A stretch of 64,000 nucleotides of DNA from Methylobacillus flagellatus (GTDB taxonomy: Bacteria; Pseudomonadota; Gammaproteobacteria; Burkholderiales; Methylophilaceae). The DNA lies in contig NZ_SCOU01000001.1 of the NCBI RefSeq assembly GCF_005502435.1, positions 186,001-250,000 of the forward strand. Direction: 5' to 3'. The notes below the pieces were generated by a model. The model saw only the letters and a list, made by a program, of their open reading frames with translations, did no database searches and had not been told where the DNA came from. Each line of letters opens with the position of its first letter. The stretch's first letter is position 1. Both the position numbers and the translations under genes were made by a program. Below are positions 54,926 through 64,000 of the stretch, piece after piece.

Positions 54926-55845
54926 GCATCCGTCACTTTTTGCAATTCAATGACTTGAGTCGTGACGAGCTGGACTACATCTTCGAACGCGCTTTGTGGA
55001 TCAAGGCGCAGTTCAAGGATTATCAGCAATATTGGCCTCTGACCGACCGTACGCTGGTGATGATCTTTGAAAAGGCCAGCACGCGTACGCGCCTGTCGTT
55101 CGAAGCGGGTATGCAGCAGCTGGGTGGCAGCGCCATCTATCTGAACACGCGTGACTCCCAACTGGGGCGTGGCGAGCCAGTGGAAGATGCGGCGCAGGTG
55201 ATCTCGCGTATGAGCGACATCGTCATGATCCGTACCTTCGAGCAGGAGATCATCGAGCGCTTCGCGGCCAATTCGCGCGTGCCCGTCATCAATGGCCTGA
55301 CCAATGAATACCATCCTTGTCAGATCCTGGCGGATATCCTGACCTTCATCGAGCACCGCGGCCCCATCCAGGGCAAGACGGTGGCCTGGATAGGCGATTC
55401 CAACAATGTCTGCAACACCTGGTTGCAGGCGGCGGAAGTGCTGGATTTTAACGTGCATGTCTCCACGCCGCCTGGCTACGAGGTCGAGCAGGAGCGTGCG
55501 GGCCTGTATGGCCATGCGCACTATGAAGAATTCGCTGACCCCATGGAAGCGGCACGTGGTGCCGATCTGGTCACCACGGATGTGTGGACCAGCATGGGCT
55601 TCGAAGCCGAGAACGAGGAGCGCATGCGCGACTTCGCGGACTGGCAAGTGGATGCCGACATGATGAAAGTGGCAGCCAAGGATGCGCTGTTCATGCACTG
55701 CCTGCCAGCGCACCGTGGCGAGGAAGTTTCCGCCGATGTCATCGACGGCCCGCATTCCGTGGTCTGGGACGAAGCTGAAAACAGGCTGCATGTGCAAAAA
55801 GCACTGCTGGAATTCCTTTTGCTGGGACGTATCAATAAGGCGTAG
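54922..55845 (+). CDS. argF: Ornithine carbamoyltransferase
   Basis: The 307-residue product carries the carbamoyl-phosphate motif S-T-R-T-R (EKASTRTRLSFE, about residue 52) and the ornithine-binding HCLPAHRG-EE motif with its catalytic Cys (about residue 262). Both define an anabolic OTC. It makes citrulline from ornithine and carbamoyl phosphate. The start at 54922 is fixed by the 4-bp overlap with argD; a longer upstream frame lies wholly inside argD. Confidence 0.96.
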   Translation: MSIRHFLQFNDLSRDELDYIFERALWIKAQFKDYQQYWPLTDRTLVMIFEKASTRTRLSFEAGMQQLGGSAIYLNTRDSQLGRGEPVEDAAQVISRMSDIVMIRTFEQEIIERFAANSRVPVINGLTNEYHPCQILADILTFIEHRGPIQGKTVAWIGDSNNVCNTWLQAAEVLDFNVHVSTPPGYEVEQERAGLYGHAHYEEFADPMEAARGADLVTTDVWTSMGFEAENEERMRDFADWQVDADMMKVAAKDALFMHCLPAHRGEEVSADVIDGPHSVVWDEAENRLHVQKALLEFLLLGRINKA

Positions 55846-55928
55846 CAGTAAGGGCATGGCAGTGGAATGTAGCCTTTTTGATTTAAATATTGTTTTAATA
55901 CATTGGGTAACACAGGAAAACTAAAGTA

Positions 55929-57149
55929 ATGAGCGATATCAAGAAAGTGGTGCTGGCCTATTCGGGTGGCCTGGATACTTCAGTGATCCTGAAGTGGCTG
56001 CAGGACACCTATCAGTGTGAAGTGGTGACCTTCACGGCCGATATCGGCCAGGGTGAGGAGCTGGAGCCAGCACGCGAGAAGGCCAAGAAATTCGGCATCA
56101 AGGAGATCTACATCGACGATCTGCGTGAAGAGTTCGTGCGCGATTTCGTGTTCCCGATGTTCCGCGCCAACACCGTCTACGAGGGCGAATACCTGCTGGG
56201 TACCTCGATCGCCCGTCCTCTGATCGCCAAGCGCCTGATCGAGATCGCCAAGGAAACCAATGCCGTTGCCATCTCGCATGGTGCCACCGGCAAAGGCAAC
56301 GACCAGGTACGTTTCGAGCTGGGTGCCTATGCGCTGAACCCCAACATCAAAATCATCGCGCCCTGGCGTGAATGGGATCTGCTGTCGCGCGAAAAGCTGC
56401 TGGCCTACGCAGAGACTAACGGCATTCCGGTCGAGATGAAGCACAAGCAGGGCGGCAGCCCCTATTCCATGGACGCCAACCTGCTGCACATCAGCTACGA
56501 AGGTCGTCATCTGGAGAACCCGGCGGCTGAAGCCGAAGAAGACATGTGGCGCTGGACGGTGAGCCCGGAAAAAGCGCCGGATGCCGCCGAGTATCTGGAT
56601 ATCGAATACCGTAACGGCGACCCGGTCGCCCTGAATGGGCAAGCCATGGCCCCGCACGACTTGCTGGCGCACCTGAATGCGCTGGGCGGCAAGCACGGCA
56701 TCGGTCGTCTGGATCTGGTCGAGAACCGCTACGTGGGCATGAAATCACGTGGCTGCTACGAGACCCCGGGCGGTACCATCATGCTCAGAGCCCACCGTGC
56801 GATTGAATCCATCACGCTGGACCGTGAAGTGGCGCACTTGAAGGACGACCTGATGGCGCGTTATGCCAGCCTGATCTATAACGGCTACTGGTGGAGTCCG
56901 GAGCGCGTGGCGCTGCAAACGCTGATCGATCACACGCAGCATAGCGTCAACGGCTGGGTGCGTCTCAAGCTGTACAAGGGCAACGTCATCGTCGCAGGCC
57001 GTGACAGCGATACCGATTCCCTGTTCGACCCCACCATCGCGACCTTTGAAGATGACGCGGGTGCCTACGATCAGAAGGATGCAGGTGGCTTCATCAAGCT
57101 GAACGCCTTGCGCATGCGCATCGCTGCCAATCGCCGCAAACTGTCCTGA
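55929..57149 (+). CDS. argG: Argininosuccinate synthase
   Basis: The 406-residue product begins with the ATP pyrophosphatase P-loop [10 protein letters not shown] (residues 10-19). It also has [26 protein letters not shown] and [10 protein letters not shown]. It joins citrulline and aspartate with ATP. It lies 83 bp after argF, an A+T-rich gap that may hold a separate promoter. A strong terminator follows, closing the argD-argF-argG run. argH is not in this window. Confidence 0.97.
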   Translation: MSDIKKVVLAYSGGLDTSVILKWLQDTYQCEVVTFTADIGQGEELEPAREKAKKFGIKEIYIDDLREEFVRDFVFPMFRANTVYEGEYLLGTSIARPLIAKRLIEIAKETNAVAISHGATGKGNDQVRFELGAYALNPNIKIIAPWREWDLLSREKLLAYAETNGIPVEMKHKQGGSPYSMDANLLHISYEGRHLENPAAEAEEDMWRWTVSPEKAPDAAEYLDIEYRNGDPVALNGQAMAPHDLLAHLNALGGKHGIGRLDLVENRYVGMKSRGCYETPGGTIMLRAHRAIESITLDREVAHLKDDLMARYASLIYNGYWWSPERVALQTLIDHTQHSVNGWVRLKLYKGNVIVAGRDSDTDSLFDPTIATFEDDAGAYDQKDAGGFIKLNALRMRIAANRRKLS

Positions 57150-57198
57150 TGGTTTGATAGCTAGTCAGCACAGTCGTCTCATTGACTAAAGCCAGATC

Positions 57199-57232
57199 AA
57201 CAAAGCCAGCGCATGCTGGCTTTGTTGTTTTT
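57199..57232 (+). terminator. Intrinsic terminator after argG
   Basis: A perfect 12-bp stem AACAAAGCCAGC / GCTGGCTTTGTT with loop GCAT is followed by GTTTTTG. Confidence 0.92.
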
Positions 57233-57256
57233 GCTGACTAACTTGACCTGCATTTC

Positions 57257-57280
57257 TTGAGTCTTGTGTTGAGTCTTGAT
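57257..57280. repeat. Two tandem 12-bp repeats
   Basis: TTGAGTCTTGTG (57257) followed by TTGAGTCTTGAT (57269), in the argG-ppnP gap. Confidence 0.65.
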
Positions 57281-57409
57281 TCAGTGATTCGATTAAAAAT
57301 CATGGCTAACAATCAGGCAGCGCCGCGTTGCCGCACGCAGCGGCATTTTAGCTGTGGAGTTAGCGGCTGCGATTTGCGATAATCCAGCTTGTTTAACAGG
57401 AGCAAACTC

Positions 57410-57721
57410 ATGGCCCAATTCGATCACGTCAGTGTCAAAAAGAAAGCAAACGTCTATTTCGACGGTAAATGTGTCAGTCACACGGTCATGTTCCCGAATG
57501 GCACGCGCTGCACGGTAGGCGTCATTTTCCCCAGCACCCTGACCTTCAACACCGGCTCGCCTGAGCTGATGGAGATCAACTGCGGCAGCTGCCGGGTACG
57601 CCTGGCCGGTGAGGAAAGCTGGAGAAGCTACACGGCCGGTGAGAAATTCACCGTGCCTGGTAATTCCAGTTTCGAGATCGAGACCATCGAGATGGTCGAT
57701 TACGTCTGTCATTTCGAGTAG
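57410..57721 (+). CDS. ppnP: Pyrimidine/purine nucleoside phosphorylase (PpnP, DUF1255)
   Basis: The 103-residue product is a small cupin of the PpnP family, with [31 protein letters not shown] and [13 protein letters not shown]. PpnP phosphorolyses a broad range of nucleosides to free base and ribose 1-phosphate. The ATG at 57410 has an AGGAG site. A weak extended -10 (TGCGATAAT, ending 57383) lies upstream. yajQ starts 3 bp after its stop, so the two share a transcript. Confidence 0.92.
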   Translation: MAQFDHVSVKKKANVYFDGKCVSHTVMFPNGTRCTVGVIFPSTLTFNTGSPELMEINCGSCRVRLAGEESWRSYTAGEKFTVPGNSSFEIETIEMVDYVCHFE

Positions 57722-57724
57722 ATC

Positions 57725-58219
57725 ATGCCTTCGTTCGATATCACCTCCGAAGCCGACATGGTCGCGTTGAAGAATGCGGTCGATGTCGCAGCACGCCAGA
57801 TCGGCAACCGTTACGATTTCAAGGGCACCTCGGCCAGCATCGAGCTGAACGAGAAAGACAAGCAGATCACCTTGTTCGGTGACTCGGATTTTCAGCTTGA
57901 TCAGATCAAGGACATCCTGTTCCCGGCGCTGGAGAAAAAAGAGCCGGACAGTGCCAAGCGCCTGGACCATCAGGACGTGCAGAAGATCTCTGGCAACAAG
58001 GTCAAGCAGATGATGAAGATCCGCGATGGCATCGATACGGAGCTGGCCAAGCGTATCGTCAAGCTGATCAAGGATTCCGGTCTGAAGGTGCAGGCCAGCA
58101 TCCAGGGCGACACGGTACGCGTCAATGGCGCCAAACGTGACCTGTTGCAGGACACCATCGCATTTGTGCGAAAATCCGTGACGGATTTTCCATTACAATT
58201 CGGAAACTTCAGAGACTGA
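57725..58219 (+). CDS. yajQ: YajQ-family nucleotide-binding protein (DUF520)
   Basis: The 164-residue product is a full-length YajQ with the start PSFDITSE, the RYDFKGTSASIEL segment and the later VRVNGAKRDLLQDTI. Members have two RNA-recognition-like folds and bind nucleic acids or nucleotides; some bind cyclic di-GMP. It is 3 bp after ppnP and before a small entericidin gene. Confidence 0.94.
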   Translation: MPSFDITSEADMVALKNAVDVAARQIGNRYDFKGTSASIELNEKDKQITLFGDSDFQLDQIKDILFPALEKKEPDSAKRLDHQDVQKISGNKVKQMMKIRDGIDTELAKRIVKLIKDSGLKVQASIQGDTVRVNGAKRDLLQDTIAFVRKSVTDFPLQFGNFRD

Positions 58220-58266
58220 AGCTTTCAGGCTTTCGATGTTGGTTGGATAACTTTTAGGAGAATGCA

Positions 58267-58386
58267 ATGAACAAAGTGTTTTTACTGTTGGTTTCCATGG
58301 CGTTTCTGGCTGGCTGCAACACGGTTGCCGGCGTAGGCAAGGATCTGGAAAAGGGTGGCGAAGCCATTCAGAAATCTGCCAAGTAA
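58267..58386 (+). CDS. Entericidin-family small lipoprotein (39 aa)
   Basis: The 39-residue product has a lipoprotein signal with lipobox L-A-G-C (Cys17) and the entericidin tail NTVAGVGKDLEKGGEAIQKSA. An AGGAG site ends six bases before the ATG. Entericidin A/B peptides are small outer-membrane lipoproteins tied to stress and stationary phase in E. coli; a single copy without an antidote partner is common in betaproteobacteria. It lies 47 bp after yajQ. Confidence 0.88.
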   Translation: MNKVFLLLVSMAFLAGCNTVAGVGKDLEKGGEAIQKSAK

Positions 58387-58501
58387 GTAAGCTTAGGCGT
58401 CATGCTGCCCGGGCGCGTCTTGGGCCGCTGACGCTTTTTCATTTTTTAAAACCTGCAGTACTGCGAACGCAGTACCAAGATACGCAGGACAGGACATCGC
58501 A

Positions 58502-59614
58502 ATGTTGACAGTTGGCTTTATCGGATGGCGCGGCATGGTGGGCTCGGTGCTCATGCAACGCATGCGCGAAGAACAGGATTTTTCTTTGATCGATCCCGTG
58601 TTCTTCACCACTTCGCAGCCCGGCGGGCAAGGCCCCTCGGTAGGCAAGGAGGTACCGCCGCTCAAGGATGCCCGCAGCATCGCCGAACTCAGGGCCATGG
58701 ATGTCATCGTCTCCTGTCAGGGTGGTGATTACACCACCGAGATATTCCCGCAGTTACGCGCTGCTGGCTGGCATGGGCACTGGATCGATGCAGCCTCCAC
58801 GCTGCGCATGGAGCAGGATGCTGTCATCATTCTGGATCCGGTCAATCAGCCGGTGATCGACGAGGCATTAGCTAAAGGCGGCAAGAACTGGGTGGGCGGT
58901 AACTGTACGGTATCGCTGATGCTGATGGCTTTGCATGGCCTGTTCAAGGCGGATCTGGTCGAGTGGGCCACCTCCATGACCTATCAGGCAGCTTCCGGTG
59001 CCGGCGCGCAGAACATGCGTGAACTGCTCAAGCAGATGGGGGAGGCGCATCGCGTGGCCGCCGATCTGCTGGCACAGCCTGCATCCGCCATTCTGGATAT
59101 CGACCGCGAAGTGGCTGGTATCCTGCGCGATGAACACTTCCCGACCGCTCACTTTGGTGTGCCGCTGGCTGGCAGTCTGATCCCCTGGATAGACAAGGAT
59201 CTGGGCAACGGCCAAAGCAAGGAAGAGTGGAAGGGCGGTGTTGAAACCAACAAGATCCTGGGGCGCAGTACCGATCCGCTGGTCATCGACGGTCTGTGTG
59301 TGCGTATCGGCGCCATGCGTTGCCATTCGCAGGCGCTTACCATCAAGCTGCGTCAGGATGTGCCGCTGGATGACATCACCGCCATGCTGGATGCGGCCAA
59401 TCCCTGGGCCAAGGTCATTCCTAATGAGCGCGAGATCACCATGCGTGAATTGACGCCAGCGGCCGTGACCGGCACCTTGATGACGCCGGTAGGTCGCCTG
59501 CGCAAGCTGGCGATGGGCCCGCAATATCTTTCTGCATTCACGGTGGGCGACCAGTTGCTGTGGGGCGCAGCCGAACCATTGCGCCGCATGTTGAGGATAC
59601 TGGTCGCGCAATGA
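58502..59614 (+). CDS. asd: Aspartate-semialdehyde dehydrogenase
   Basis: The 370-residue product is the longer proteobacterial form of ASADH. The NADP-binding start [17 protein letters not shown], the active-site Cys135 in GGNCTVSLM (same numbering as E. coli) and [10 protein letters not shown] are present. It reduces aspartyl phosphate to the semialdehyde for lysine/diaminopimelate, threonine and methionine. The gap before it is 115 bp. The following asd-fimV-truA-trpF order is common in betaproteobacteria. Confidence 0.96.
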   Translation: MLTVGFIGWRGMVGSVLMQRMREEQDFSLIDPVFFTTSQPGGQGPSVGKEVPPLKDARSIAELRAMDVIVSCQGGDYTTEIFPQLRAAGWHGHWIDAASTLRMEQDAVIILDPVNQPVIDEALAKGGKNWVGGNCTVSLMLMALHGLFKADLVEWATSMTYQAASGAGAQNMRELLKQMGEAHRVAADLLAQPASAILDIDREVAGILRDEHFPTAHFGVPLAGSLIPWIDKDLGNGQSKEEWKGGVETNKILGRSTDPLVIDGLCVRIGAMRCHSQALTIKLRQDVPLDDITAMLDAANPWAKVIPNEREITMRELTPAAVTGTLMTPVGRLRKLAMGPQYLSAFTVGDQLLWGAAEPLRRMLRILVAQ

Positions 59615-59732
59615 CCCCGCATAGGCTGAAAACGGCGCTATCAGTCCGGGCGTTTACAGGCGCGGCACGTAGCGGGCGCTTTATCCCGGCGTGCGCATGC
59701 AACACTCGCCTAAATGAGCCTGGCCGACTAAG

Positions 59733-61832
59733 ATGTCAGGTATGCGGGTGAATCACAACAAGCTGCGCGGTGACAGCCACATCCCCAAGCGAATGGCGCG
59801 GCACTTCTGTGCCTTGTGCGCAGCGTGCCTGCTGAGCTTCGGTTTTAGCGCGTACGCAGCCAGTTTGGGGCAGTTGCAACTTGGCTCTGGCCAAGGCGAG
59901 CCGCTGTTCGCCACACTGCCTGTTGCGACTGAAGGCGACCCTGTCGACAGCTTGTCCGTTTCAGTCGTCGGCCGCGAATACCTTGCAGCCCGCGGTTATG
60001 CGGTGCCTGCGTTCTATGAGCAGCTGGCCTTCAATCTGCGTGAGCTGAACGGCCAGCCTGTGCTGGTGATCACCACCGCAGATGCGGTCACTGAGCCGGA
60101 ATTCGACCTGCTGGTGCAAGTGCACTGGCCAAGTGGCAGTCAAGTGCGAGCTTACCGGATCGATTTTGCTGCCGTGCGTATCGGTTCAGACGATGCCGCT
60201 ACCCTCAATGGCCCTGTTGTCGACCGTACCTCCACCCCTTTACAAACCCACACCATCGCCAGGGGCGACACCCTGAACACGGTCGCAGAGCGCATGCGGC
60301 TGGCGGGCCAGACCCGTGAGCAGATGCTGCTGTCGATCTTCAAGTCGAATCCAGATGCGTTCGATGACAACAATATGCATCGCCTCAAGGTCGGCAAGAT
60401 CTTGCGTGCACCGGATGCCAACACGGTAGAGGCCGTGCCCCAGCCGGAAGCCATCGCCGAGATCCGTGTGCAGACACGTGACTGGAATGCTTACAAGGCC
60501 CGTGTTGCTGCCGCTGCCAAACCACTGCCGGAAGCAGCAGCTGCGCCGGAGAAAGAAGCAAGTCCGCAAGCCAGCACAGGCAAGATCACGGTGGCAGAGC
60601 CGCCTGCCGCTACACAGGGTGACAGGGTGGTGTTATCCAAAGGCGCAGAGCTGCAGGACGGCCAGCAAAGCCTGATCGACAAGCTGAATGCCATTCAGGA
60701 AACGGCCGCTGCCCGCGAGCGCAGCATCAAGGAAGCCAACGCGCGTATCGCCATACTGGAAAAACAGATCGAAGACCTGCAAGCGCTGTTTGCCATGAAA
60801 AGCAAACTGTTGGCAGACCTGCAAGTTGCCGAACAAGCGCTGGCGAAGGCTCAAGCAGAAGCAGATGCACAACGAGAGGCTGAGTCGCCGCCAGCAGCCC
60901 AGGCCGGGTCGCAACAGGCCGCCAGCGGCTGGTTCGCGCAACAGTTCCCCATGGTGGCCGGTTTTGCCCGCGAGCACTTGAGTGGGCTTTGCAATGGCAT
61001 GACCGGCTTGTTCGTCGGCCTGTTATTGTTGTTGCTACTGGTTGTTGCTATTGTGCGATCCAGCCGCCGTGCTGCGGCTATCGCAACGCCCAAGCCTGAA
61101 GTGCGCATGCCGCTCAGAGAGACCAGGCATACGCCACGGATCATCGATCATGTCATCCTGCCGGTGAGCCCTGCACAGGCGGTGCCAGTTGGTGCTGAGA
61201 GCGCTGCTGACAGCGCTGCGAAGACGGATGCCACGCCAGATGCAACGCCTAGCGTGCCTGCAGATACCAATACAGCGGCTGCAGGAGAGCCCGCCATCAG
61301 TGCCGAGCCCGCAACCAATGGCGGTAGTGAGCACTCAGACGTTACGCAAGTCGATGAAGCTGCCTATGCTAGGGATGTCCCGCCAGTCGCAGCGCCCAGT
61401 GAGCCCATCAGTTCCTCAGACGCCCCCGTCGAGCCGATAGTGCCAGTGGGCACGCCAGCTGAAGACGTGGCCAGCACCAAGGTGGAGCCTGCTGAACCTG
61501 TGGTTGCTGCGGAGGTTTCAGCCTCCATGCCCGCATCTGCAAAATCCCCGTCCGCAAAATCCAGTGCCGCTGATGGTGCGGCTGATCTTGATTTCTCCAG
61601 CATCAATCTTGACTTCGAGGTGGAAGGCGATGCGACGCCTGCGCCTGCACACGTTGAACCTGCTGCAGTTGAAGTGGATCAGCCAGAAATGGATACCAAG
61701 ATCGATCTCGCCACCGCCTACATCGACATGGAAGACCTGCCAGCAGCGCGCGCGCTGTTGAACGAGGTCGTCAAGTCTGGCAGTCAACGTCAACAGGCGC
61801 GCGCCCAGGCGCTGCTGACGCGCATAGGCTAG
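59733..61832 (+). CDS. fimV: FimV/HubP-like polar scaffold protein
   Basis: The 699-residue product has a signal peptide, a periplasmic FimV N-terminal domain (LGQLQLGSGQGEPL) and a LysM peptidoglycan-binding domain (~170-225: HTIARGDTLNTVAERM). A coiled coil (~310-385), one membrane segment (~427-447, LLLLLLLVVAIV), an acidic Ala/Pro-rich cytosolic linker and the C-terminal FimV module (DTKIDLATAYIDMEDLPAARALLNEVV) follow. Such proteins organise type IV pili and polar complexes. Three in-frame ATGs (residues 1, 4 and 21) make the start uncertain; residue 21 gives a shorter signal peptide. Confidence 0.88.
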   Translation: MSGMRVNHNKLRGDSHIPKRMARHFCALCAACLLSFGFSAYAASLGQLQLGSGQGEPLFATLPVATEGDPVDSLSVSVVGREYLAARGYAVPAFYEQLAFNLRELNGQPVLVITTADAVTEPEFDLLVQVHWPSGSQVRAYRIDFAAVRIGSDDAATLNGPVVDRTSTPLQTHTIARGDTLNTVAERMRLAGQTREQMLLSIFKSNPDAFDDNNMHRLKVGKILRAPDANTVEAVPQPEAIAEIRVQTRDWNAYKARVAAAAKPLPEAAAAPEKEASPQASTGKITVAEPPAATQGDRVVLSKGAELQDGQQSLIDKLNAIQETAAARERSIKEANARIAILEKQIEDLQALFAMKSKLLADLQVAEQALAKAQAEADAQREAESPPAAQAGSQQAASGWFAQQFPMVAGFAREHLSGLCNGMTGLFVGLLLLLLLVVAIVRSSRRAAAIATPKPEVRMPLRETRHTPRIIDHVILPVSPAQAVPVGAESAADSAAKTDATPDATPSVPADTNTAAAGEPAISAEPATNGGSEHSDVTQVDEAAYARDVPPVAAPSEPISSSDAPVEPIVPVGTPAEDVASTKVEPAEPVVAAEVSASMPASAKSPSAKSSAADGAADLDFSSINLDFEVEGDATPAPAHVEPAAVEVDQPEMDTKIDLATAYIDMEDLPAARALLNEVVKSGSQRQQARAQALLTRIG

Positions 61833-61856
61833 GGCGCTTAAGCGCCGCTTCTTATT

Positions 61857-62468
61857 GTGCATGCCTGTGTCCGTATCCTGTTATTGGTGTTGATGGCGAT
61901 CGCCGTCGCCGACTCGGATCTGGCTCAATTGCTGTTGTTGGCAGCTCCGGTTGCCGTCTGGTTGTACTTTGGCAGTTGGCCACGATTTGTGTCCATGTTG
62001 CGACGCAGTCGCCTGTTATTACTCTCCCTGCTGTTGATCTATGCCTGGACCACGCCTGGCGAATACCTGCCCGGCTGGCCTTTGTGGCTGGCACCCAGTT
62101 ATGAAGGCCTGGCGGCGGGTGGCTTGCAGCTATTGCGACTCGCACTGATGCTGGCGGCACTGAGTCTGTTATTGCAAACCACCAGCCGTGAGCAGTTCAT
62201 CGCCGGTCTGTTGCAGCTGGCCAGCCCTTTGCGGTTTATTGGCCTGGACCCGCAGCGTTTCGCTGCGCGGCTGTGGCTGACCTTGCATTATCTGGAACAG
62301 ATGCCGCCACGCCAGTCGCTGCAGCTCGCATTTGCACAGTTGCAAGCGCCGCCCTCTGAACCGCAGTCCCTGCATACCATCCACCTGCAGCTTGCGCCCT
62401 GGCGCAAGACGGACACCGTCCTGCTGTTGCTGGGCGTGATACTGACCGCTCTGGTGTGCGTGCTGTGA
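61857..62468 (+). CDS. EcfT/CbiQ-like membrane protein
   Basis: The 203-residue product has four or five hydrophobic segments and an EcfT-like region with a conserved Arg/Gly-rich coupling stretch (SREQFIAGLLQLASPLRFIGLDPQRFAARL). EcfT proteins are the transmembrane units of energy-coupling-factor vitamin and metal importers, but no ATPase (EcfA) or substrate-binding S unit is nearby. It may act alone or with a remote partner. The GTG at 61857 is uncertain; an in-frame ATG at 61893 is the alternative. Its stop overlaps the truA start. Confidence 0.6.
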   Translation: MHACVRILLLVLMAIAVADSDLAQLLLLAAPVAVWLYFGSWPRFVSMLRRSRLLLLSLLLIYAWTTPGEYLPGWPLWLAPSYEGLAAGGLQLLRLALMLAALSLLLQTTSREQFIAGLLQLASPLRFIGLDPQRFAARLWLTLHYLEQMPPRQSLQLAFAQLQAPPSEPQSLHTIHLQLAPWRKTDTVLLLLGVILTALVCVL

Positions 62469-63247
62469 GGATAGCGCTGGGTGTCGAATACGATGGCAGC
62501 CATTTCTGTGGCTGGCAGAGTCAGCCTAATGGATGCGGTGTGCAGGACGCCCTGGAGCGTGCATTACAGGTATTGGCTGGTCACGATGTGCGCGTTACAG
62601 CGGCCGGGCGCACCGATACCGGCGTGCATGCCCTGTCGCAGGTGGTGCATTTCGATACCGATACCGAACGGCCCATGACGGCCTGGGTGCGTGGTGTCAA
62701 CGCACACATGCCGGTCTGGGTGAGGGTGTTGTGGGCCCAGCATGTGGATGCACGTTTCAATGCACGTTTCGACGCGCATAGTCGTCGCTATCAGTACATT
62801 CTGGTCAATCAAGCCGTGGCACCAGCCGTGCTGGCGGGGAAGGTGGGCTGGTTCCACTTGCCGCTGGATATTCAGGCCATGCAGCAGGCCGCTGAACTGC
62901 TGCTGGGTGAGCATGACTTCAGCGCCTTCCGGGCTGCCGAGTGTCAGGCCAAGTCGCCGGTCCGTACGCTGACAGAAGCCAGCCTCGCTCGGCAGGGGAA
63001 CAGCATCACCTTCAGTTTTTCCGCCAACGCCTTCCTGCATCATCAGGTACGCAATATGGTGGGCATGCTGGTCTATGTAGGTAAAGGCAAGCTGCAGGCG
63101 AATGCGGTGCAAATGTTGTTGTCTGAGCGTGACCGCCGTCTGTCGCCGCCCACCTTCGCGCCTGATGGCTTGTATCTTGCCGGAGTCGGTTATGATGCGC
63201 ACTGGGGTCTGCCATGCACCACGCGCAGTGTGAATCTCAGTTTATGA
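62465..63247 (+). CDS. truA: tRNA pseudouridine synthase A
   Basis: The 260-residue product opens with the family phrase [14 protein letters not shown] and has the catalytic Asp51 in [11 protein letters not shown]. It also has RRYQYILVN and [11 protein letters not shown]. It makes pseudouridine at positions 38-40 of the tRNA anticodon arm. The GTG at 62465 is preferred because it gives the usual N-terminus and overlaps the EcfT-like stop by four bases (GTGA); a GTG three codons upstream is possible. Confidence 0.95.
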   Translation: MRIALGVEYDGSHFCGWQSQPNGCGVQDALERALQVLAGHDVRVTAAGRTDTGVHALSQVVHFDTDTERPMTAWVRGVNAHMPVWVRVLWAQHVDARFNARFDAHSRRYQYILVNQAVAPAVLAGKVGWFHLPLDIQAMQQAAELLLGEHDFSAFRAAECQAKSPVRTLTEASLARQGNSITFSFSANAFLHHQVRNMVGMLVYVGKGKLQANAVQMLLSERDRRLSPPTFAPDGLYLAGVGYDAHWGLPCTTRSVNLSL

Positions 63248-63272
63248 ATGGATGCTGTCAGATAGGATCAAG

Positions 63273-63896
63273 TTGAGGACACGTGTCAAAATTTGCGGTA
63301 TCACCCGGGCCGAGGATGCGCTGGCGGCGGTAGCTGCAGGTGCAGATGCGATTGGCCTGGTGTTCTATGCGCCCAGCCCGCGCTGTGTCAGTGTGGAACG
63401 GGCTGCCCAGATCGCGGCTGTCATCCCGGCATTCGTCAGTGTCGTTGGCTTGTTTGTCGATGCCAGCCGTGAGCAGGTCGAACAGGTGCTGCAGGCGGTG
63501 CCGCTGGATTTGTTGCAGTTCCATGGCGAAGAGCCGCCTGACTATTGCCGCCAGTTCGCACGCCCCTATATCAAGGCGGTCGCGGTGCGCGAGGGGACAA
63601 ATTTGCTACAATACGCCGCTGATTATCACGACGCGCGCGGCTTGTTGCTGGATACCTATCATGCCGCCATGCCGGGTGGCACCGGCCAGGTGTTCGACTG
63701 GGGTTTGATCCCGGCGGATCTGGCCAGGCCGGTGATCCTTGCCGGCGGGCTGCAGGCAGATAACGTAGCTCAGGCCATAGCGCAAGTGCGGCCTTACGCA
63801 GTCGATGTCAGTGGTGGCGTAGAACAATCAAAAGGAATCAAGGATGCAGCCAGAATGGCGGCATTCATGCGAGGAGTTGGGAATGCAAGTGTATGA
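63273..63896 (+). CDS. trpF: Phosphoribosylanthranilate isomerase
   Basis: The 207-residue product is a TIM-barrel isomerase of tryptophan synthesis with RVKICGITR (catalytic Cys), [23 protein letters not shown] and GGLQADNV, ending DVSGGVE. The TTG at 63273 is chosen because AGGA precedes it and the usual family start is M-R-T-R-V-K-I-C; an ATG at 63252 (7 codons longer) has no ribosome site. It overlaps the start of trpB by 14 bases. Confidence 0.93.
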   Translation: MRTRVKICGITRAEDALAAVAAGADAIGLVFYAPSPRCVSVERAAQIAAVIPAFVSVVGLFVDASREQVEQVLQAVPLDLLQFHGEEPPDYCRQFARPYIKAVAVREGTNLLQYAADYHDARGLLLDTYHAAMPGGTGQVFDWGLIPADLARPVILAGGLQADNVAQAIAQVRPYAVDVSGGVEQSKGIKDAARMAAFMRGVGNASV

Positions 63897-64000
63897 CATG
63901 CCGGATGGACGTGGCCACTTTGGACCTTACGGAGGTACGTTCGTCGCCGAGACCCTGATCGAAGCACTGGACGAGCTGCGCGCCATGTATGAGCGCTACC
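63883..64000 (+). CDS. trpB: Tryptophan synthase beta chain, N-terminal part (partial)
   Basis: The frame starts at the ATG at 63883, with GAGGAG six bases upstream, and runs off the right edge after 39 residues. The visible start, [18 protein letters not shown], is diagnostic of TrpB. The 14-base overlap with trpF indicates translational coupling in the usual trpF-trpB(-trpA) order. Confidence 0.95.
   Translation, partial: MQVYDMPDGRGHFGPYGGTFVAETLIEALDELRAMYERY

Overview
The window looks like a chromosomal segment of a Gram-negative betaproteobacterium, most probably a methylotroph of the Methylophilaceae. The reasons are the housekeeping order (tig-clpP-clpX-lon-hupB; lolA-rarA-serS; fimV-truA-trpF-trpB), the protein families and the GC-rich base use. 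The family assignment is an inference from memory; no search was run. No prophage, insertion sequence, CRISPR array or rRNA operon was seen. Nearly all the sequence is accounted for by ordinary, closely packed genes.

Layout. 1-500: start of a TolC-type lipoprotein and a small partner gene, both leftward. 650-7270: tRNA-Leu, then the protein-quality set tig, clpP, clpX, lon, hupB, followed by tRNA-Val and tRNA-Asp and a strong terminator. 7300-8520: ispD-ispF (isoprenoid precursors). 8600-11880 (leftward): smr, trxB, dps, oxyR, a redox and peroxide-defence group. 12000-17700: ftsK, lolA, rarA, serS. 17730-23320: two CPA2 cation/proton antiporters, the lytic transglycosylase mltF and tRNA-Ser. 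23440-25055: a phosphate-selective porin behind a convincing Pho box. 25100-30620: mutL (endonuclease type), miaA, a HerA-like ATPase, a YigZ protein and a small membrane protein. 30700-33550: mnmC and a methyltransferase.

33568-44210 is the most interesting region: twelve leftward, often overlapping genes. First come an ECF sigma factor and an RskA-type anti-sigma factor. Next is a MerR/B12-domain regulator with the CarH/LitR photoreceptor residues. These are followed by two different methyltransferases of the cyclopropane-fatty-acid-synthase superfamily, a membrane desaturase, a flavin amine-oxidase-like protein, a lipocalin lipoprotein and DUF2878, DUF1295, DUF3108 and DUF1365 proteins. 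It reads as a light- or oxidation-triggered membrane-lipid modification programme whose product cannot be read from sequence.

Divergent from it are a PQQ-dehydrogenase lipoprotein with an altered catalytic position (44508) and an outer-membrane phospholipase A (46400). 47830-50610: tRNA-Glu, tRNA-Ala and a NarX/NarL-like two-component pair. 50747-53654: an EamA permease, a Rieske oxygenase, a 34-residue membrane peptide and a PuuD-like membrane protein. 53735-57149: argD-argF-argG. 57410-58386: ppnP, yajQ, entericidin. 58502-64000: asd, fimV, an EcfT-like protein, truA, trpF and the start of trpB.

A recurring oddity is short imperfect tandem duplication (13-32 bp units) of gene 3' ends, including the stop codon, at five separate genes.
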